Assembly (NCBI GenBank): GCA_023853785.1
Contig: JAJIRX010000567.1
Coordinates: 372,001-436,000 of the forward strand
DNA: 64,000 nt
Direction: 5' to 3'
DNA from: Psilocybe azurescens
Lineage: Eukaryota; Basidiomycota; Agaricomycetes; Agaricales; Agrocybaceae
Shown here: piece by piece, positions 34,550 to 46,997 of the stretch
How positions within the stretch are numbered: the stretch's first letter is position 1
Layout of the letters: each line of letters starts with the position of its first letter
Program-made: the position numbers and the translations under genes
The notes under the pieces: model-generated
The model's input: only the letters and a program-made list of their open reading frames with translations
Told to the model about the DNA's origin: nothing
Database searches by the model: none

Positions 34550-35685
34550 TTTTGTCGATAGTCAAGGTATCAGAGGCCAGTGTAATGAGATATTGATGTC
34601 TGGGTCGTAGGAGACATTAAATACTCTTTTCGATGAGGAACGGGTTACAGTCAATATTGTCGTAAAGTCTTTCAAAATTTCAGTGTTGCACGTGATCAAT
34701 GTGTTTAATCCCCGGCCCGGGATATTATTTGCCGAGAATTTCTTTCTTTCTCTTCTTGACTCCATCCACGACTCTTCGAATCTTTCCACAGCCTTGTGAT
34801 GTCTGGCGTGATTATTTCTGGAACTTCCAAATAAAACCCAAGACTTATTTCTGTAATGCCTAACATGCTTTCTGCCTGGGTCCTGGATCTCCCTAGTCAG
34901 GAGCACCATCTATCCGACCATTTTCGCCCATGGAAAGGTTATCTAAACCCAGAAGCGCTCTCTTTTTGCATCAGTTACTACCATTCGAACAGTCTTGGTA
35001 TCCAACGCCTTCATTTAATGAGTCGGATACACAGGACCCCGACGCAAGCAGGGATTGGCCGGAGTCGGTTGTTGGCATCTGTGTGAGTTGATTGACAGGT
35101 ACTGAAAGTCATTACACCGCTTGCTTGCCAGTCTCCTCTACTTTCATGACAGATCTCAATGACGACCTCTGCGCTCAAAGTCAAAACTTCTGATCTCTGT
35201 TTCACTTTTTGTTCCCTCGCTATACCCTGGCCTGCCTGAAATCTGCCTCTTGGGGAAAATGGGCGTTGTAGGAAGCCAGCTTCGAGAGTCTTTCGAACCC
35301 AGAATCCCAGCTACTGGTGTGGATTGCAAACTGTGTCTTGTATAGCTTCGAGATCTGTTTGATGAATAAATTAAACGATAGAGATATTCATAGATATCTT
35401 GATGCCCTCAGCGCTATATGTAACAGCGCCCTCGATGCTGTATTGATAGTTCTTTTATTAACCCAATTGGCCATAATGCCGCTGTCATTGGATGATCGCC
35501 TTACTCGGCGGGATCTCCAACTCGAGACTATAAAACCTTTCACAGACTGCCATTCTCTAGGCAGTTCTTCAGTTAATTTTCTTCTCCCTCTTTTTTCTTT
35601 GAGCCCGGTAGCTCTTTCCTTCGTTCTTTTATTTTCGAACTTTTATTTTTCACGTTTTTTGAATCTTTTTCATACTTTACTCAAC
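34550..35685. other. Divergent intergenic region
   Basis: Promoter side of both UTP21 (minus) and the secreted protein (plus). No gene recognised. Confidence 0.5.
35529..35535 (+). promoter_or_regulatory. TATA box of the secreted protein gene
   Basis: TATAAAA about 150 bp before the ATG, followed by a T/C-rich leader (TTTTCTTCTCCCTCTTTTTTC), typical of strongly expressed fungal genes. Confidence 0.45.
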
Positions 35686-37123
35686 ATGAAGACCCTATCT
35701 TTAGTCGTACTTTCGGTTATCCTTTCCGTGACCGCAACTCCCTCGGAGATCGTGCAGTCTTCCGCAGACATAAGGGTGTTCCTTTGTCTCGTCGTCACAT
35801 CCTGCAGAGGTAAGATCTCGAACAATGATTGTCAGAACTCGATTTTTAACAATTCTCTAGTCGCACTGATGCGCCTGCTGCATGTGCCGCGCTTGCACCA
35901 CCTCCATCCACCACGACTACCTCCCCAGATCTGTCGTCCACTGGCGTGCCTGTAGACCCTACTGCTGTCGATAACTCGACCGACACCACGGACCCCAGCC
36001 TCGCTTCGAACACCACCATTGCTGACCCCACCGCGACAGATAACTCTACAGTCACTGCAGACAACTCCACAGTCACTGCAGACAACTCTACGGCCACCAC
36101 GAACTCGACTGCAACCCGTCGATTCTGGTCTCGTGGCTTCCACGGGTCTGGCTTCCACGGGTCTTCCTTCGACTCTTCCTCCTTCTCGGAAGAGACCTCC
36201 GTCTCCGTCTCCTTCGAGGAGACCGTCTCTACCTTCGTTGAGACCTGGGAAGACCTCTGCCTCGTCAGCGGTGGTGACATCTTCACTAACGATCCCTGCA
36301 ACACCCTCGCCGGTGACTTTGGTATTGATGCTCTTTCGGAGCACGCGGATGCTTGCGATCAGCTTGACATCGCTGACTCCATGATCACATTTGCCAAGTC
36401 TCATGGAATCAGGAACAAGGATGCTTTGATCAAGCACGCACTCAGCTTCCGCGCCCACCCCAGAAATGCTGTTGAGGTTCTCGGCGTCATTCCATCAAGC
36501 CTTTACTGCCTGAGGGCGCCAATCAACCCTGAATTGGTCGGTATCTACAATGAGCAAATCGACGGCGTCAACCCAGGACTCTTCGGTTCGCCCAGTGCCC
36601 CCTTGTTCCTTTCGGTTCCAGTCAGTTTATTTTGCTACTTTCCTTTTCAGTTGGAAAAGAATACAATCTGACTATGTGGCTTCTTAGGTGGTACTTGCCC
36701 CTTGGACATGACCGCTGATATGTCATCCTGCGGCTGCACAGGAAGCGACGGCACCACCGACTCCTCTGCTGACGATTCTGCCGACAGCACCGACGACTCG
36801 ACTGACTCCACCGATGATTCCACCGACGGCACCGACGACTCGACTGACTCGACTGACTCCACCGATGGTACCGATGCCTCCGCCACCGACAGCGCTGATG
36901 CTTCCGCTGCTACCGATGCCACCTCCACCGACACTGCTGATGCTTCAGCTGCCACCGACGCCTCTACTGATTCCACCTCCACCGACACTGCTGACGCCTC
37001 TGATAGCACCGACGCTGCTTCGACTGATGCTGTCACTCCCCTACGGATACCGCAACTGGGGCTAACTTCCAACCCACTGATATCTCTGGAAACGTCAACG
37101 ACCCCAATGGCAGACGCAAGTAA
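35686..37123 (+). CDS. Secreted Cys-containing protein with Ser/Thr/Asp-rich tail
   Basis: Signal peptide KTLSLVVLSVILSVTATP, then an RRH-type dibasic site and CAALAPPPSTTTTSPD after an intron ending TCTCTAG at about 35860. An Asn/Ser/Thr-rich linker with many N-x-S/T sites follows, then a roughly 150-residue core with six or more Cys (WEDLCLVSGGDIFTNDPCN, HADACDQLD, SSLYCLRAP, GTCPLDM, MSSCGCTG). The tail is about 90 residues of S/T/D/A repeats (DSTDDSTDSTDD). Corrections: one base near 35755, one C at 36598-36602 (gives VPFGS/SGTCPLDM across the 36620-36689 intron), and one C at 37038-37041 (gives PTDTATGANFQPTDISG, stop 37121-37123). Function unknown; likely cell-wall or extracellular. Confidence 0.65.
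36760..37045 (+). repeat. Low-complexity coding repeat (Ser-Thr-Asp)
   Basis: Imperfect repetition of GACTCGACTGACTCCACCGA-like words coding D-S-T / D-A-T/S triplets and longer units (CCACCTCCACCGACACTGCT twice). Confidence 0.85.
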
Positions 37124-38525
37124 AGAGACGATAGTGGGTTTATAGACTCTAGAGGAAGGGCTTCGTTCTTTAGCTGTTTGGTGTTTAGTGTTATCGAGTA
37201 GCTTACTTTGCGCCTTGTGGTACTTGTAATTCAGTATTTTGGGTGTTTAATGTTTAGAGGTTTGGGTTTGGGCTCGATTCAAAGACTCAAAACGTCGTGC
37301 TTCCCTTGCGTGATAACAGAGACTACTTTCGAAATGTTGGTTACATCTCAGTCCAGTTAAAGCCACTGAAAAATATTTTGTTCTTCATGAAGGACGAAGT
37401 TTTGATCAACAACTAAGCGTGGAGGCTTGTTAGCTCACGTCTAATGGCAAAGGAATGGAGGAGCCTCGATAGCCCGAATGACGTGAGTTGTACCATCAGC
37501 CTCAAAAGATGATATGTTTACGAACGATGATCCAGATAAATGCGATATCCCTTCAGGACAAAGAGGAGACGGATATCGAGGATATAAGTTGGTTGGCGAG
37601 GGAAATTTTGTTGGAGTTCCACAATTCGATATCGCACAACCTCTAAACATTGCCATTTATTCCTCCAGTTTTTGCACAATTTGCTTCGCTCAGATAAAGT
37701 AGATCCCAAGTAGGTAATAGCACGGAGTGGCCTTGCCTATGCGCACTACATGTATTTTGTGTTTCAAACGGCGTATCTAGCTTGGAGAACGCCATTTCGA
37801 GTATCAAGGCTGCCTTCAAACACATTCACGCCTATGGCGCGCAGAAGACAACTCCAGAAGTAGACTCGGAAGGTCTAGAAACACGCTTGCAGGCATTATA
37901 GTCTGAACGTGAACTTCTGCGAAGCATCGGGAGACCGATGACAACACGTTTCCTGTTGAACGCTGCATTTGCAATACATTCATTGTCTACTCGGTGCAGT
38001 CTACGTACACGTGCAACACTCCCATTATGCAGTACAATCAAACAACTTCAACAATGTTACTCACTGTTACATATTGCTTATCGGTTGCTTATTAGCACGG
38101 TTCTTTTCTATGGACTGCTATGAACCAATGCCACCATTGTGAACCCATTGTAGTATAGGAGGAATAATCAGATATTAAATGAGATACTTCCAGATAATAA
38201 CACAAATATTCCGACGTGCTTCCGACTTTGAAGAGACAAACCAGTTCAGGACGCCAGTCGAATATAGGGGCTTACACGCGATTGTGCCCCACCTAAAATA
38301 GATATATATGACGCGGTCACATGGATAATGCTACCGCGACGATACGCGAGCTGATGGACCATTCTGAATTCACCACTGTTCTATCATTTTGGATACGACC
38401 TTTGTCCTCTGGGCTATGCGACTGAGTGGCACTTCAACTGGTGTATATAAGGCACAGGAAATGTGAGTCTGCTTGTCACCCTTCCTTCCCAACTTCAACA
38501 TCGCACTGAAACTACATCTCTGGCA
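37124..38525. other. Intergenic, 1.4 kb
   Basis: No gene or repeat recognised apart from the promoter of the FunK1 gene at the right end. Confidence 0.45.
38444..38450 (+). promoter_or_regulatory. TATA box of the FunK1 gene
   Basis: TATATAA 76 bp before the ATG at 38526. Confidence 0.5.
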
Positions 38526-40852
38526 ATGACAGAGAACCCAAAGAACCATCACTCAGTGTCTTTTGACCACACTCCGATGAAATCCAACTCGCATGGTCCT
38601 GAGTCCGGATTTTCGACTGTTCAGGTTCAAATGCCCCATATCAAGGGTGAGCTGGAGTCCAATATTTTTGCGGATCCAAAATGGGGAGGCCAGATCTTCG
38701 TTGGCAAAGTGGCAACCAGTGAAGAGATTGAAGAATTTCTTATGGCTTGTCCTCTATATGACGACGATAAGAAAAGATGGAAGGAACTACCAGAAGTTCC
38801 TCAGACGGAGTTGAGTCTCTACAAACCACTTCGTGATATCATCACTGCCGCTATCAACCGTTTCGACAACCCTGCAAAACGAATTGTCGTGGACACGCAC
38901 AATTCCTCAATGACACACGTGGAGACCGGCGGGGAGACAGATACAACAGTCAAGTCTTCGCCTGATATTACTATCGTTGGGTTAGGCGACACTTTCTCTG
39001 CCATCCCAGCTCCCGACAAGGGGGGGAAGTCTCGCCCCAGGTATCTTGACTGCGTGTCTCCGTTAGAGGTCAAGAAACAGAGTAATCTGAATTACAAGGA
39101 AAATATCACCCAAATGGGAGTTTATGCCAGGTAATCTCTATTAATCAACCGAGTTATATATGGCTTACCATGATCTTTAGGCAATGCTTCGTTCAACAAG
39201 GAAATCGCAGATTCGTTTACTCTCTTCTTATGACTGAGGAGACTGTCCAGATCTACGTCTTCGATCGCAGTGGTGTCCACCATTCCGCACGCATCGATAT
39301 CCACGCTCAAGCTGCCGATTTCGTTCGCTTGATTCTTGGCGTATGCTCCAGTAATGACGAAATCGTTGGGTTCGACCCGAGTATCTTCTGGAATGCCGAC
39401 AAGTCTCGTCGATACATCAAGACGCTAGATACCGAAGGCAATTCCATTTGCTACGAGCTCGTACAGACCCGCCCAATCTTTAATCGTCGCACCATTCGAG
39501 GCCGTGGCACTTGCTGCTGGCTAGTTAAAGATGGAGATAGAAAACAATATCTCGTAAAGGATGCCTGGCGCTCGAAGAATCGCGTGCCTGAGACCGAATT
39601 TTGAAAAAGGCAGCGGGGCTTACAGGTGTGGGTCAGATGATTACATCTGAAAATGGACCTTCTGTCTCGGGATTGCGGGATATACTTCCAGACGCTGATC
39701 CCGACAATGAAGAAAATGCGTTCCGCGATCGAATTTTCTCTCGAGTGGTTTTTGAACATGGCGGAAAACCCCTTTGGGAGTTTGAAACTGCGGAGGAGGT
39801 CCTGTTGGCTCTTCGTGATGCAATTGCTGGTCTGTCTGTCTCATTTTTTGACGCTTTCTCAACTTACAATCTTCTTTTATTTCTGTAGGCCATCAAAATC
39901 TTTGGAATGCGGGGATCCTGCACCGTGATGTTAGTATCAATAACATTTTAATTGGCCCAGAAGGAAATTCTACTGGCAAGCGCGGAACGCTTATTGACCT
40001 AGACATGTCTATCTGGCTTGATCGTGTCGCTAGCCTGGCAGACGCAGATTTTAGAACGGCAAGTTTTCTCGCGATCCAAATTCAAAGAAGTTATCATTAA
40101 TAATTAAGTTTCTTCTGCACAATAGGGAACTCGTGCGTATCAATCCATCAACGTCCTTCAAAGCTATGATCCCCTTCTACGAAAGCTTCCCCACGATTAT
40201 CTTGACGATCTTGAATCGTTTTTCTACGTTTTCTGTTGGATAGTAATCGGACATGCTGAGCCAAAAAGAAGCATAATCCACTTCCCAAACTCTTATCCGT
40301 ATGGGAGTCTCCGGAGCCCAGTATTGCTACCCGCGAGAAAGAATCGTTATTCTATCGTGTGCGTATTCATCAGAAGGACGTCTCCCCCTTCTTCGGTCCA
40401 GTCTTTGCCAAACTAGTGATCAAGTTTCGCGATTTTCTCCAACCCCACGTTTTGCAGAAACTCAATGATGCAGAAGGTGTGGGACTTTCGGAAGGAGAAC
40501 AAGATTCAGGAGACCCTCCCGCTCAGCGCCGAACTATAGTTGAATTGAAGGATCAAGCTATCGACCACTACAAAGTCATTTTGGACATGTTTGATCACTC
40601 CATCGAAGAGATAAGAACACAATAGCGGCAACTCTGACCACCCCTCGTCCTCCGGTAACCCCCAAGAAATCGACGCCAAACCAAACTCCACGGGCAAGTG
40701 TCTCTAACTCCACCTCTCGTGTCTCTCACAAGAGGGGTTCAAACTCAGATAGCCATGACGATAATACTTCCAAATCCAAGAAGTCCAAGAAACACCTACA
40801 TGTGCCCAACAACCCATCTTCTCTTAGTAACACCCTTGAGCGCGAAGATTGA
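38526..40852 (+). CDS. FunK1-type protein kinase, three frame breaks
   Basis: Kinase-like protein of the fungal FunK1 family, much expanded in multicellular basidiomycetes. The N-terminal lobe region has YLDCVSPLEVKKQ and FDRSGVHHSARIDIH. The glycine/ATP-Lys region is RGRGTCCWLVKDGDRKQYLVKD. The catalytic loop is HRDVSINNIL, the metal-binding segment is LIDLDMSIWLD (DLD in place of DFG), and the APE-like segment is TGTRAYQSINVL, followed by YLDDLESFFYVFCWI. The C-terminus is basic and Ser-rich (SKSKKSKKHLH). Introns at about 39131-39180, 39828-39887 and 40060-40125. Single missing bases: T in 39599-39602, A in 40263-40267, and probably A near 40613. With these the protein ends at TGA 40850-40852. 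Substrate unknown. Confidence 0.82.
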
Positions 40853-42565
40853 TTTTATCTTTCCGAAATATTCTATATTCTGCAACTTGCCGCCATTTCC
40901 AGACCTGTATTGATAATATTTACCATTTTTGCATACGTTCTTCGACTCGCATATCTTTCTTTTCCATCTTTGACTGCTTCCTGTTTTGCTCTCGCTGCTA
41001 TGTAACTCGCTACTACCAAATATCCATTAACACAATGCTTTATAGTTATATAGTGTCTCATAAGTCAACATCAGTGCCAACTAATGTTACATTGCTAACC
41101 TTCGTAAGAATCTAGTATCGGAACTACATTTGTCCTTGAACTTGAACTATCCTGGAATAATATAACTCAGCCCGTGAAAGCCTCTGATACCGTACTACAA
41201 GGACAAGTGATATATTTTCTCTATTACCACGCACCAGTCATTATCATCAATACCATAGGTACATTATTACTTCGAAGATCGGTTGACCCACTCGCAATTC
41301 AAAGCGGGAAAGAGACGGCAACGGTGTCGGATGTGTCAGTTGAAACTCAAGCGATACAATTCATGCGAAAAAATATGTACTAACGGTGGCCTTTGCTGGA
41401 CCGCTCCTTTGCATGTCTTCTTGGAGGAGAGTACGAGTTACAAGAGAGCCACAAAACCGATAGCATATAGTAGACCGTCTCCGCGTATCTCGGCCACCGG
41501 ATCACCAGGGCTCGTCCATCCTTCTATATCGGCTTTCGAAGGCTGCGAAGCCCGCTTTCAATTCTAGTCCTACATCAGTATCTACTCTGTACTGTCCAAA
41601 AGCATACAAGCAGCAGCCTCGGGTCGCAGACTCGTCCATCCCGAATGCCACCGTCCGACTCGGGCCTGGAGCTGGAAGCCCCACTCAGCGCCTATTCAAT
41701 CCATCGTTTACCCCACTGGCATGGCAAGGCTGATCTCCTTCTATTTCTATATATACAGTTCATTAAGCCTGAGTTGATCATGATCTATCTCGATCATGAT
41801 CACCGGGAGGGAGTCTAAAACGAATGGATTAAGGGATGGATAGACAAAATGTAAGAGACCGACACCAGAAGGTATAGAGCATCCAACCGTCCGTGGCTCC
41901 TGCTTTATTTGGATTCAGGAGTCATTTGCATAGGCGAAAAACCAAGCCTCCATGTACCATCAAGCTTGCCCCAATGCCATTGAGAAGGCCCACAGAAAAA
42001 CGGAATACAACCAATTAACCTCACATACGAAATTATCGGAAAGAACAAACACAAAGATAAATCCCGACATGCCCACTTCATCGTTATCAGGGTCACGTCC
42101 CGATAGTCTCGCAGAAAGACGAGACCACATAAGGCTCGCAAATTACATTTGTGCATATCCTCTAGGTAGCTTGAAATTCGAGAATGGCATAACAGTAAGA
42201 CACGATGTGGATGTTAGACCAAATTAATATTGATTTCCAGACTATCGCAATTTAGTAGCCCTTGTCATAGAGAACCGAAAAAGCGACACGGAAGTAAAAC
42301 ACTGGAGCGGAATGTGTGGCGCAAGTGTTCCTTTTGGCAACAATATCCGATTGGCTAACAGTAGCTAACGCGCGGGCGTCACCACTTGGGAAGTATGCCC
42401 ATGGATCCAGGAACAGAAAGATACACAACTGAATGGGATATAATTACATACAGACTACATATTGTACAAAGTTCAAGTCCATTGAGCGTCGCCTACAATG
42501 CTGGAGTATAACGACAATTGTTTGATTTAGATTGGTATGTTGTCGGCCAAGACTTATTCGCCCAT
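40853..42565. other. Intergenic, 1.7 kb
   Basis: Between FunK1 (plus) and the DUF3429 gene (minus), both 3' sides. No gene recognised; TCTCGATCATGATCACCGG near 41790 includes the palindrome ATGATCAT-like GATCATGATC. Confidence 0.4.
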
Positions 42566-43865
42566 TTACTGTTGCTTTTGTTCATCCTGCTTGATATCCC
42601 GTTTGTGAACGCGTGTATAGTGGTCGGCATCCTCAGGGGCTGGAACGGCCTCAACAGGACCGACGATCATTCCATGCTTTGAAGGCATCATTCTCCTTCT
42701 CTCTTCCCGCAGTTCGTCGAGGTCATGAGTGAGTAATCCATGGCCGGCGACAGGTCCCCAGTAAGAGGTTCCAGCAAGGGATCCAATGATACTACATTAA
42801 GATCGGCCTATGTCCACACTTTCAGGTCAAATATATAAAAACATACCAGGTCCCAACGAGGATTGAGAGATAGAATCGATACTGCGAATACCATTTGGGT
42901 GCTATTAAATGCAAATTTTTTTAGACAAATGGTTGTCATTGAAAGGTGAAAGGGAAGATATAACTGACCCCATCCAGCTACAGTAGCTTTCGAATCGGCG
43001 TACCAGAGGCCGGTGAAACCGCACCACTGCACTATCAGGGCCATCATGGGCTGCATACCCAGTGTAGGCCAAGCAATCAGCATAGGTACGGTCCCAAGAA
43101 TGAGCCTGGGGAAGCCCTTGTGTCCGCCGTATGCCGCAAACTCCATACCCCAATGCATGGCTCCTGTTTGTATAAGATAATTAGTTCGATAAATAGCTAG
43201 CAAAAGGTGGGTTGTTCTTACCCAAGAACGATAACATAACCGCTCCATACGTTACTTGTAAATTCAGCGCCTGGTCAAGGATGGTTAATGCAACTCCTGG
43301 GTCCATCCCTATTTCAAGCCCACTGGCCGCGAGTTGTGCCTTGTGTGCCAAATAGACGGTTGTGGCAGAAGCTAGGACGTAAGGGATACCGCCTGTTTTG
43401 GACATCTCATTGTGAGCGTCTGACCAGCGATATATGCACGAAACGTACCAGCTAGGCCCAGTACTAATATGGGCTGTGGAACTTCGTGAGCAACCTTAGA
43501 GGTGATTCCGACCTGCTCGTACAGAAGACCTCAGAAAAATATGATGTAATGCATTAATTGAGCCCCACAAATGAAGCATCACTTGAGTCGGCGACGCTGT
43601 CCATAGTGACATTGGCCCCAGCGATGACTTTAGCGAGGTCCTGAGCAGAGTTTCCTAACTCTTCCTTAACATTCGTTGCAGCGTGCTCAAGAGTTTGACT
43701 CCCAGGACGTCCAGAGACACTACTGGCAACAAATCTGGCATGGAGCAAGATGGAGGTGCTTCCCGTTAATACTGGTCGCCGTGCAATAGGCGGTGGGCGA
43801 CGATATGCGAGAGGGATATTTCGGACAGCGACGGAGCGCAATAATGGGCGAAAAAGAGAGTTCAT
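42566..43865 (-). CDS. Mitochondrial inner-membrane DUF3429 (TMEM69-like) protein
   Basis: Starts with an Arg-rich mitochondrial presequence (NSLFRPLLRSVAVRNIPLAY) at ATG 43865, then a soluble segment. Hydrophobic helices follow with the family motifs LGLAGGIPYVLA, TYGAVMLSFLGAMHWGMEFA, LILGTVPMLIAWPTL, QWCGFTGLWYADS and LAGTSYWGPVAGHGLL. The C-terminus is charged (HYTRVHKRDIKQDEQKQQ), stop 42566-42568. About six exons with introns of 50-60 bp (e.g. 43153-43218 region); no frame correction needed. Known members are of unknown molecular function; membrane topology and targeting are inferred from sequence. Confidence 0.85.
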
Positions 43866-44687
43866 GGTTCGTGTTCAAGGTGTATTTTCGCCTTCCCCAT
43901 GCCTCTTTAGTGCCCTAGGAAGACTCCGAGACAAACAAACTGACGTCATCTGTGCTTAAAAACGCGGTCACACCAGGGGGTTTTCTATAAATAGATTTGT
44001 ACCAAGAAACTATGGAGTTGCAACAGGTCTTTGGTGAAAGAGAAGACAAAAGTGTGGTATGTTATGAGGTACAACTGCTCACATATTTAAAACGAAGTGG
44101 CAGGTGTCTGATAAGAAGAAGGGGAAACAGCTGCGACTGGTACATTCGACATTTCAGTCTTCGCGCGTTTTCGTGCCAGCGGGGAAGGTATCTGCACGAC
44201 GTGCATTATTGGGTCTGGATTTATACCTCACAGCTATATAAATATCCATCGGATCTTTTAGAGAATCCCGCCGGCTTTTTTGCGGCCCGTAGGCTTCGCG
44301 CTATCATGTTGAGCAGCTGAGGTACTTACATTATCATTTTGAGATTGAATTGCAGGGTCTTTCCGATACTTCGATAAGTTGATAGATCATCCATAATTTT
44401 TCTGCTTGTTGTAGAGAGCGTTTTACGGAGTGATATGGCCTAAAAGAAGGAGCAACAGCGATGATAATATCATCAAGATTGGTTTTATATGTAACAGCTA
44501 CTCGTGAACATTGAATATCAATTATCTAAGATAGTGCGCGTGCTGCGTTCAAGTAGCTTCGACGCAGCGTATTATTTGAACTTCCCTATTAAATGACAAC
44601 TTGGATAAGGGAATGCAGCCTGATCATCATAGTGGTATGTATACCTGCTGTTGATTTCTTCCATCAATATTATTGTTACACGTCATC
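43866..44687. other. Intergenic
   Basis: Upstream of the DUF3429 gene. One 107-codon plus-strand open frame at about 44000-44320 has no recognised features. Confidence 0.4.
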
Positions 44688-44695
44688 ATCGAAGC

Positions 44696-45163
44696 CAGTG
44701 TGTTGGACAGTCATGACTTATCCGGTAAAGTTATAGTCCAAATTTTCGTGACTAGTCATGACTAGTCAACTTTGATTGACTTTTGACTGATCAACTGGCT
44801 TTGAAGTGATCACATGTGACTCACGGAGATCAAGCGCATAGCGGAGCGCCGCTGCCCCAGAATTATCGCTCGCATATTTGTATTTAGACTCAAAAACTAG
44901 ATACTCTATTACTAGGAGCCGAGCAGATGTTAGTCGGGTAGTGGGACCACGTATTTGAGTTATTCGAAGTAATCGTAATCTACGCTTTCGAACGGCCTGT
45001 CTACATACTGCGATAAGTCGCGATAAGTTGTGTGAATGATTTATATTCATCAATTGATGAACATCACGCTTTTTAGTTAAGTCATTAGTCAAATGACTGA
45101 TGGCTTAACTTTTGATGACCATGACAGACCTTATTTGACTAGTCAATGACTTGTCCAACACTG
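44696..45163. mobile_element. Non-autonomous hAT transposon (MITE), 468 bp
   Basis: Left end CAGTGTGTTGGACAGTCATG, right end reverse complement CAGTGTTGGACAAGTCATTG: terminal inverted repeats with the CAGTG start usual for hAT elements. Flanked by a perfect 8-bp target duplication ATCGAAGC at 44688-44695 and 45164-45171, the diagnostic length for this superfamily. Subterminal ACTAGTCA motifs recur in both orientations (GTGACTAGTCATGACTAGTC at about 44747; TTTGACTAGTCAATGACTTG at about 45134). A 108-codon minus-strand frame inside shows no transposase motif I recognise, so the element is probably mobilised in trans. Confidence 0.88.
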
Positions 45164-45171
45164 ATCGAAGC

Positions 45172-45692
45172 ATATGCCGCGATATCCAAACGCACATGCC
45201 GGTGTAGTTGAGAACGTCGGTGACTGGCATGCACTATTAATAAATCATCTAAAAATATCTCTCACTGCAGCGACCATGTTACCCACTTCTTTCGCTCACG
45301 ATTTTGCATGGTAATCGCGAAAGCAAACGCACATGATAGCAATTTTAGTCCCTCCATTTCTTATCGCACTTCTCCATCTGCATTCAATTTCCTTGTATGT
45401 GCATCTCCACCGGAGGCTAATACGAAACCGATGAATGCGACAACGTAGGTGTTCAAACAAAGAAAATTAGCGTGATATGGAGTCATTCCAGCATGCTGCA
45501 AAGCTTCTGCTCTTCACATGATACAAAAGTCCATGCGAGCTGGCAAAAATAAGAGATATCGCGATATGGTTACCGTTGTAGTTGTGCTGAATATTCTAAC
45601 CAGGGTTGTGGGGGCTCAAGCTATAAAATCTCCAAGGTTTTGTGTATTTTCTGCCCAGCCAGTACCGCTCGTATCTCCCGACACTTTCAAAC
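45172..45692. other. Intergenic, promoter side of eqolisin gene
   Basis: TATAAAA at 45622-45628, 65 bp before the ATG, followed by a pyrimidine-containing leader. Nothing else recognised. Confidence 0.5.
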
Positions 45693-46557
45693 ATGAAGTT
45701 CTCCACTGCTGCTGTTGCCTTTGCATTCCTCTTCGCCGACCTCACAGTCGCGCGTCCCTCTCGCCTCCAAGAGCGCATTAATTCTCGTGCCCGCAGCTCG
45801 CGTGCTCTCATTCGCGCAGACCCCTCCAAAATTTTGGAGGCCGGAGTAGTCCCAACAAACAACAGTCACGTTGAATTCAGTTCCAACTGGTCTGGTGCCG
45901 TCCTCGAGAGCCCACCAGCTGGACAAACCTTCACCACCGTCACGGGAACCTTCGTCGTTCCCACTCCAAAGGGCAATGGTGCCGCATCTGCCTGGGTCGG
46001 AATCGACGGAGACACCGCGCAAGCATCTATCCTCCAATCTGGCGTCGACTTCACCGTCACCAACGGTCGCGTCTCTTACCAGGCCTGGTTCGAGTGGTTC
46101 CCTAACTTCGCCATCGATTTCTCCAACTTCCCCATTTCCGCCGGCCAGACCATCACGGTCACTGTTCATTCCACATCCAAGACTACAGGTACCGTTGTAT
46201 TGACCAATGGTTCTACCGGCAAGTCCATCACCCAGTCCGTCAGTGCCCCTTCTGCGTCGGTAAATAACATCTTAGCTCCTGGTGAGAACATAGCTGATCC
46301 CTTCTTATTATTCATTCAAACAGGCTGCTCTTGCCGGCCAGAATGCTGAATGGATCGTAGAGGACTTCGAGGAGGGAGGATCCCTCGTGACTCTGACTAA
46401 CTTCGGCTCGGTTACCTTCACCGGTGCTTCTGCCTCGACCGCTTCTCAATCCGTTGGAGTTACAGGAGCGACAATCATTGACATGCAGCAGAACTCCAAG
46501 ACACTCACCAGTGTCACCATCGGAAGCGGCTCATCCCTCACCGTCACCCACACGTAG
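45693..46557 (+). CDS. Secreted glutamic peptidase (eqolisin, family G1)
   Basis: Acid-active extracellular peptidase of the scytalidoglutamic peptidase/aspergillopepsin II type. Two exons, 45693-46259 and 46324-46557, give 266 residues. Signal peptide KFSTAAVAFAFLFADLTVA; a propeptide rich in Arg follows, and the mature part begins near SSNWSGAV. The catalytic Gln lies in SYQAWFEWFP and the catalytic Glu in AEWIVEDFE, immediately after the intron. ASAWVGIDGD and TLTNFGSVTFTGA are further family stretches. Intact in frame, of usual length for the family; probably nutritional proteolysis of plant or litter protein. Confidence 0.92.
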
Positions 46558-46997
46558 ATACAGAATTATTTAACGTCCTAATGCCACGTCTTGTAGTACG
46601 AGTCGTCACTTTGGTGGATTCATGTATTATCACATCATCAATGGAATAAATATACCCAATGTATTTTGAACGGGGTTTTGAAAGGCTTTGTTGTAATGCA
46701 CGCAAGCAATACTAGTACACGAGTCATAGCGAGATAGAGTCAGTTCTAATGGATCGCTCATTGCACAACCGAAGTCCGTCCAGTTCAAACCCGGGTAATA
46801 GCTACGACAGCTTGCGTTCAAGATAAGATCGCATCTGCCAAAATTTCTTTTAGATTGCATTTTTACTTAAACAATGTGATATATTTTCAAATATCAAAAT
46901 ATACTATATAAGAAGGTCGAAGGATCGTAAAATATAGGTGCTGCAATGCGCAGGTAACCAGGCGGACGTATATAGATATCGAGGCGAACTGTCTTAC
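46558..46997. other. Convergent intergenic region
   Basis: 3' flanks of eqolisin and the terpene synthase; AT-rich (ATATTTTCAAATATCAAAAT at about 46881), no gene. Confidence 0.5.

Noticed and set aside
35832..36458. Gly/Val-rich minus-strand frames
   Set aside because: Antisense of the Ser/Thr/Asp-rich secreted protein.
44766..45092. 108-codon ORF inside the hAT element as a transposase
   Set aside because: No hAT dimerisation or catalytic motif; length too small; likely incidental.
45687..46169. Minus-strand frame of 160 codons
   Set aside because: Antisense of the eqolisin first exon, which has signal peptide and catalytic Gln.
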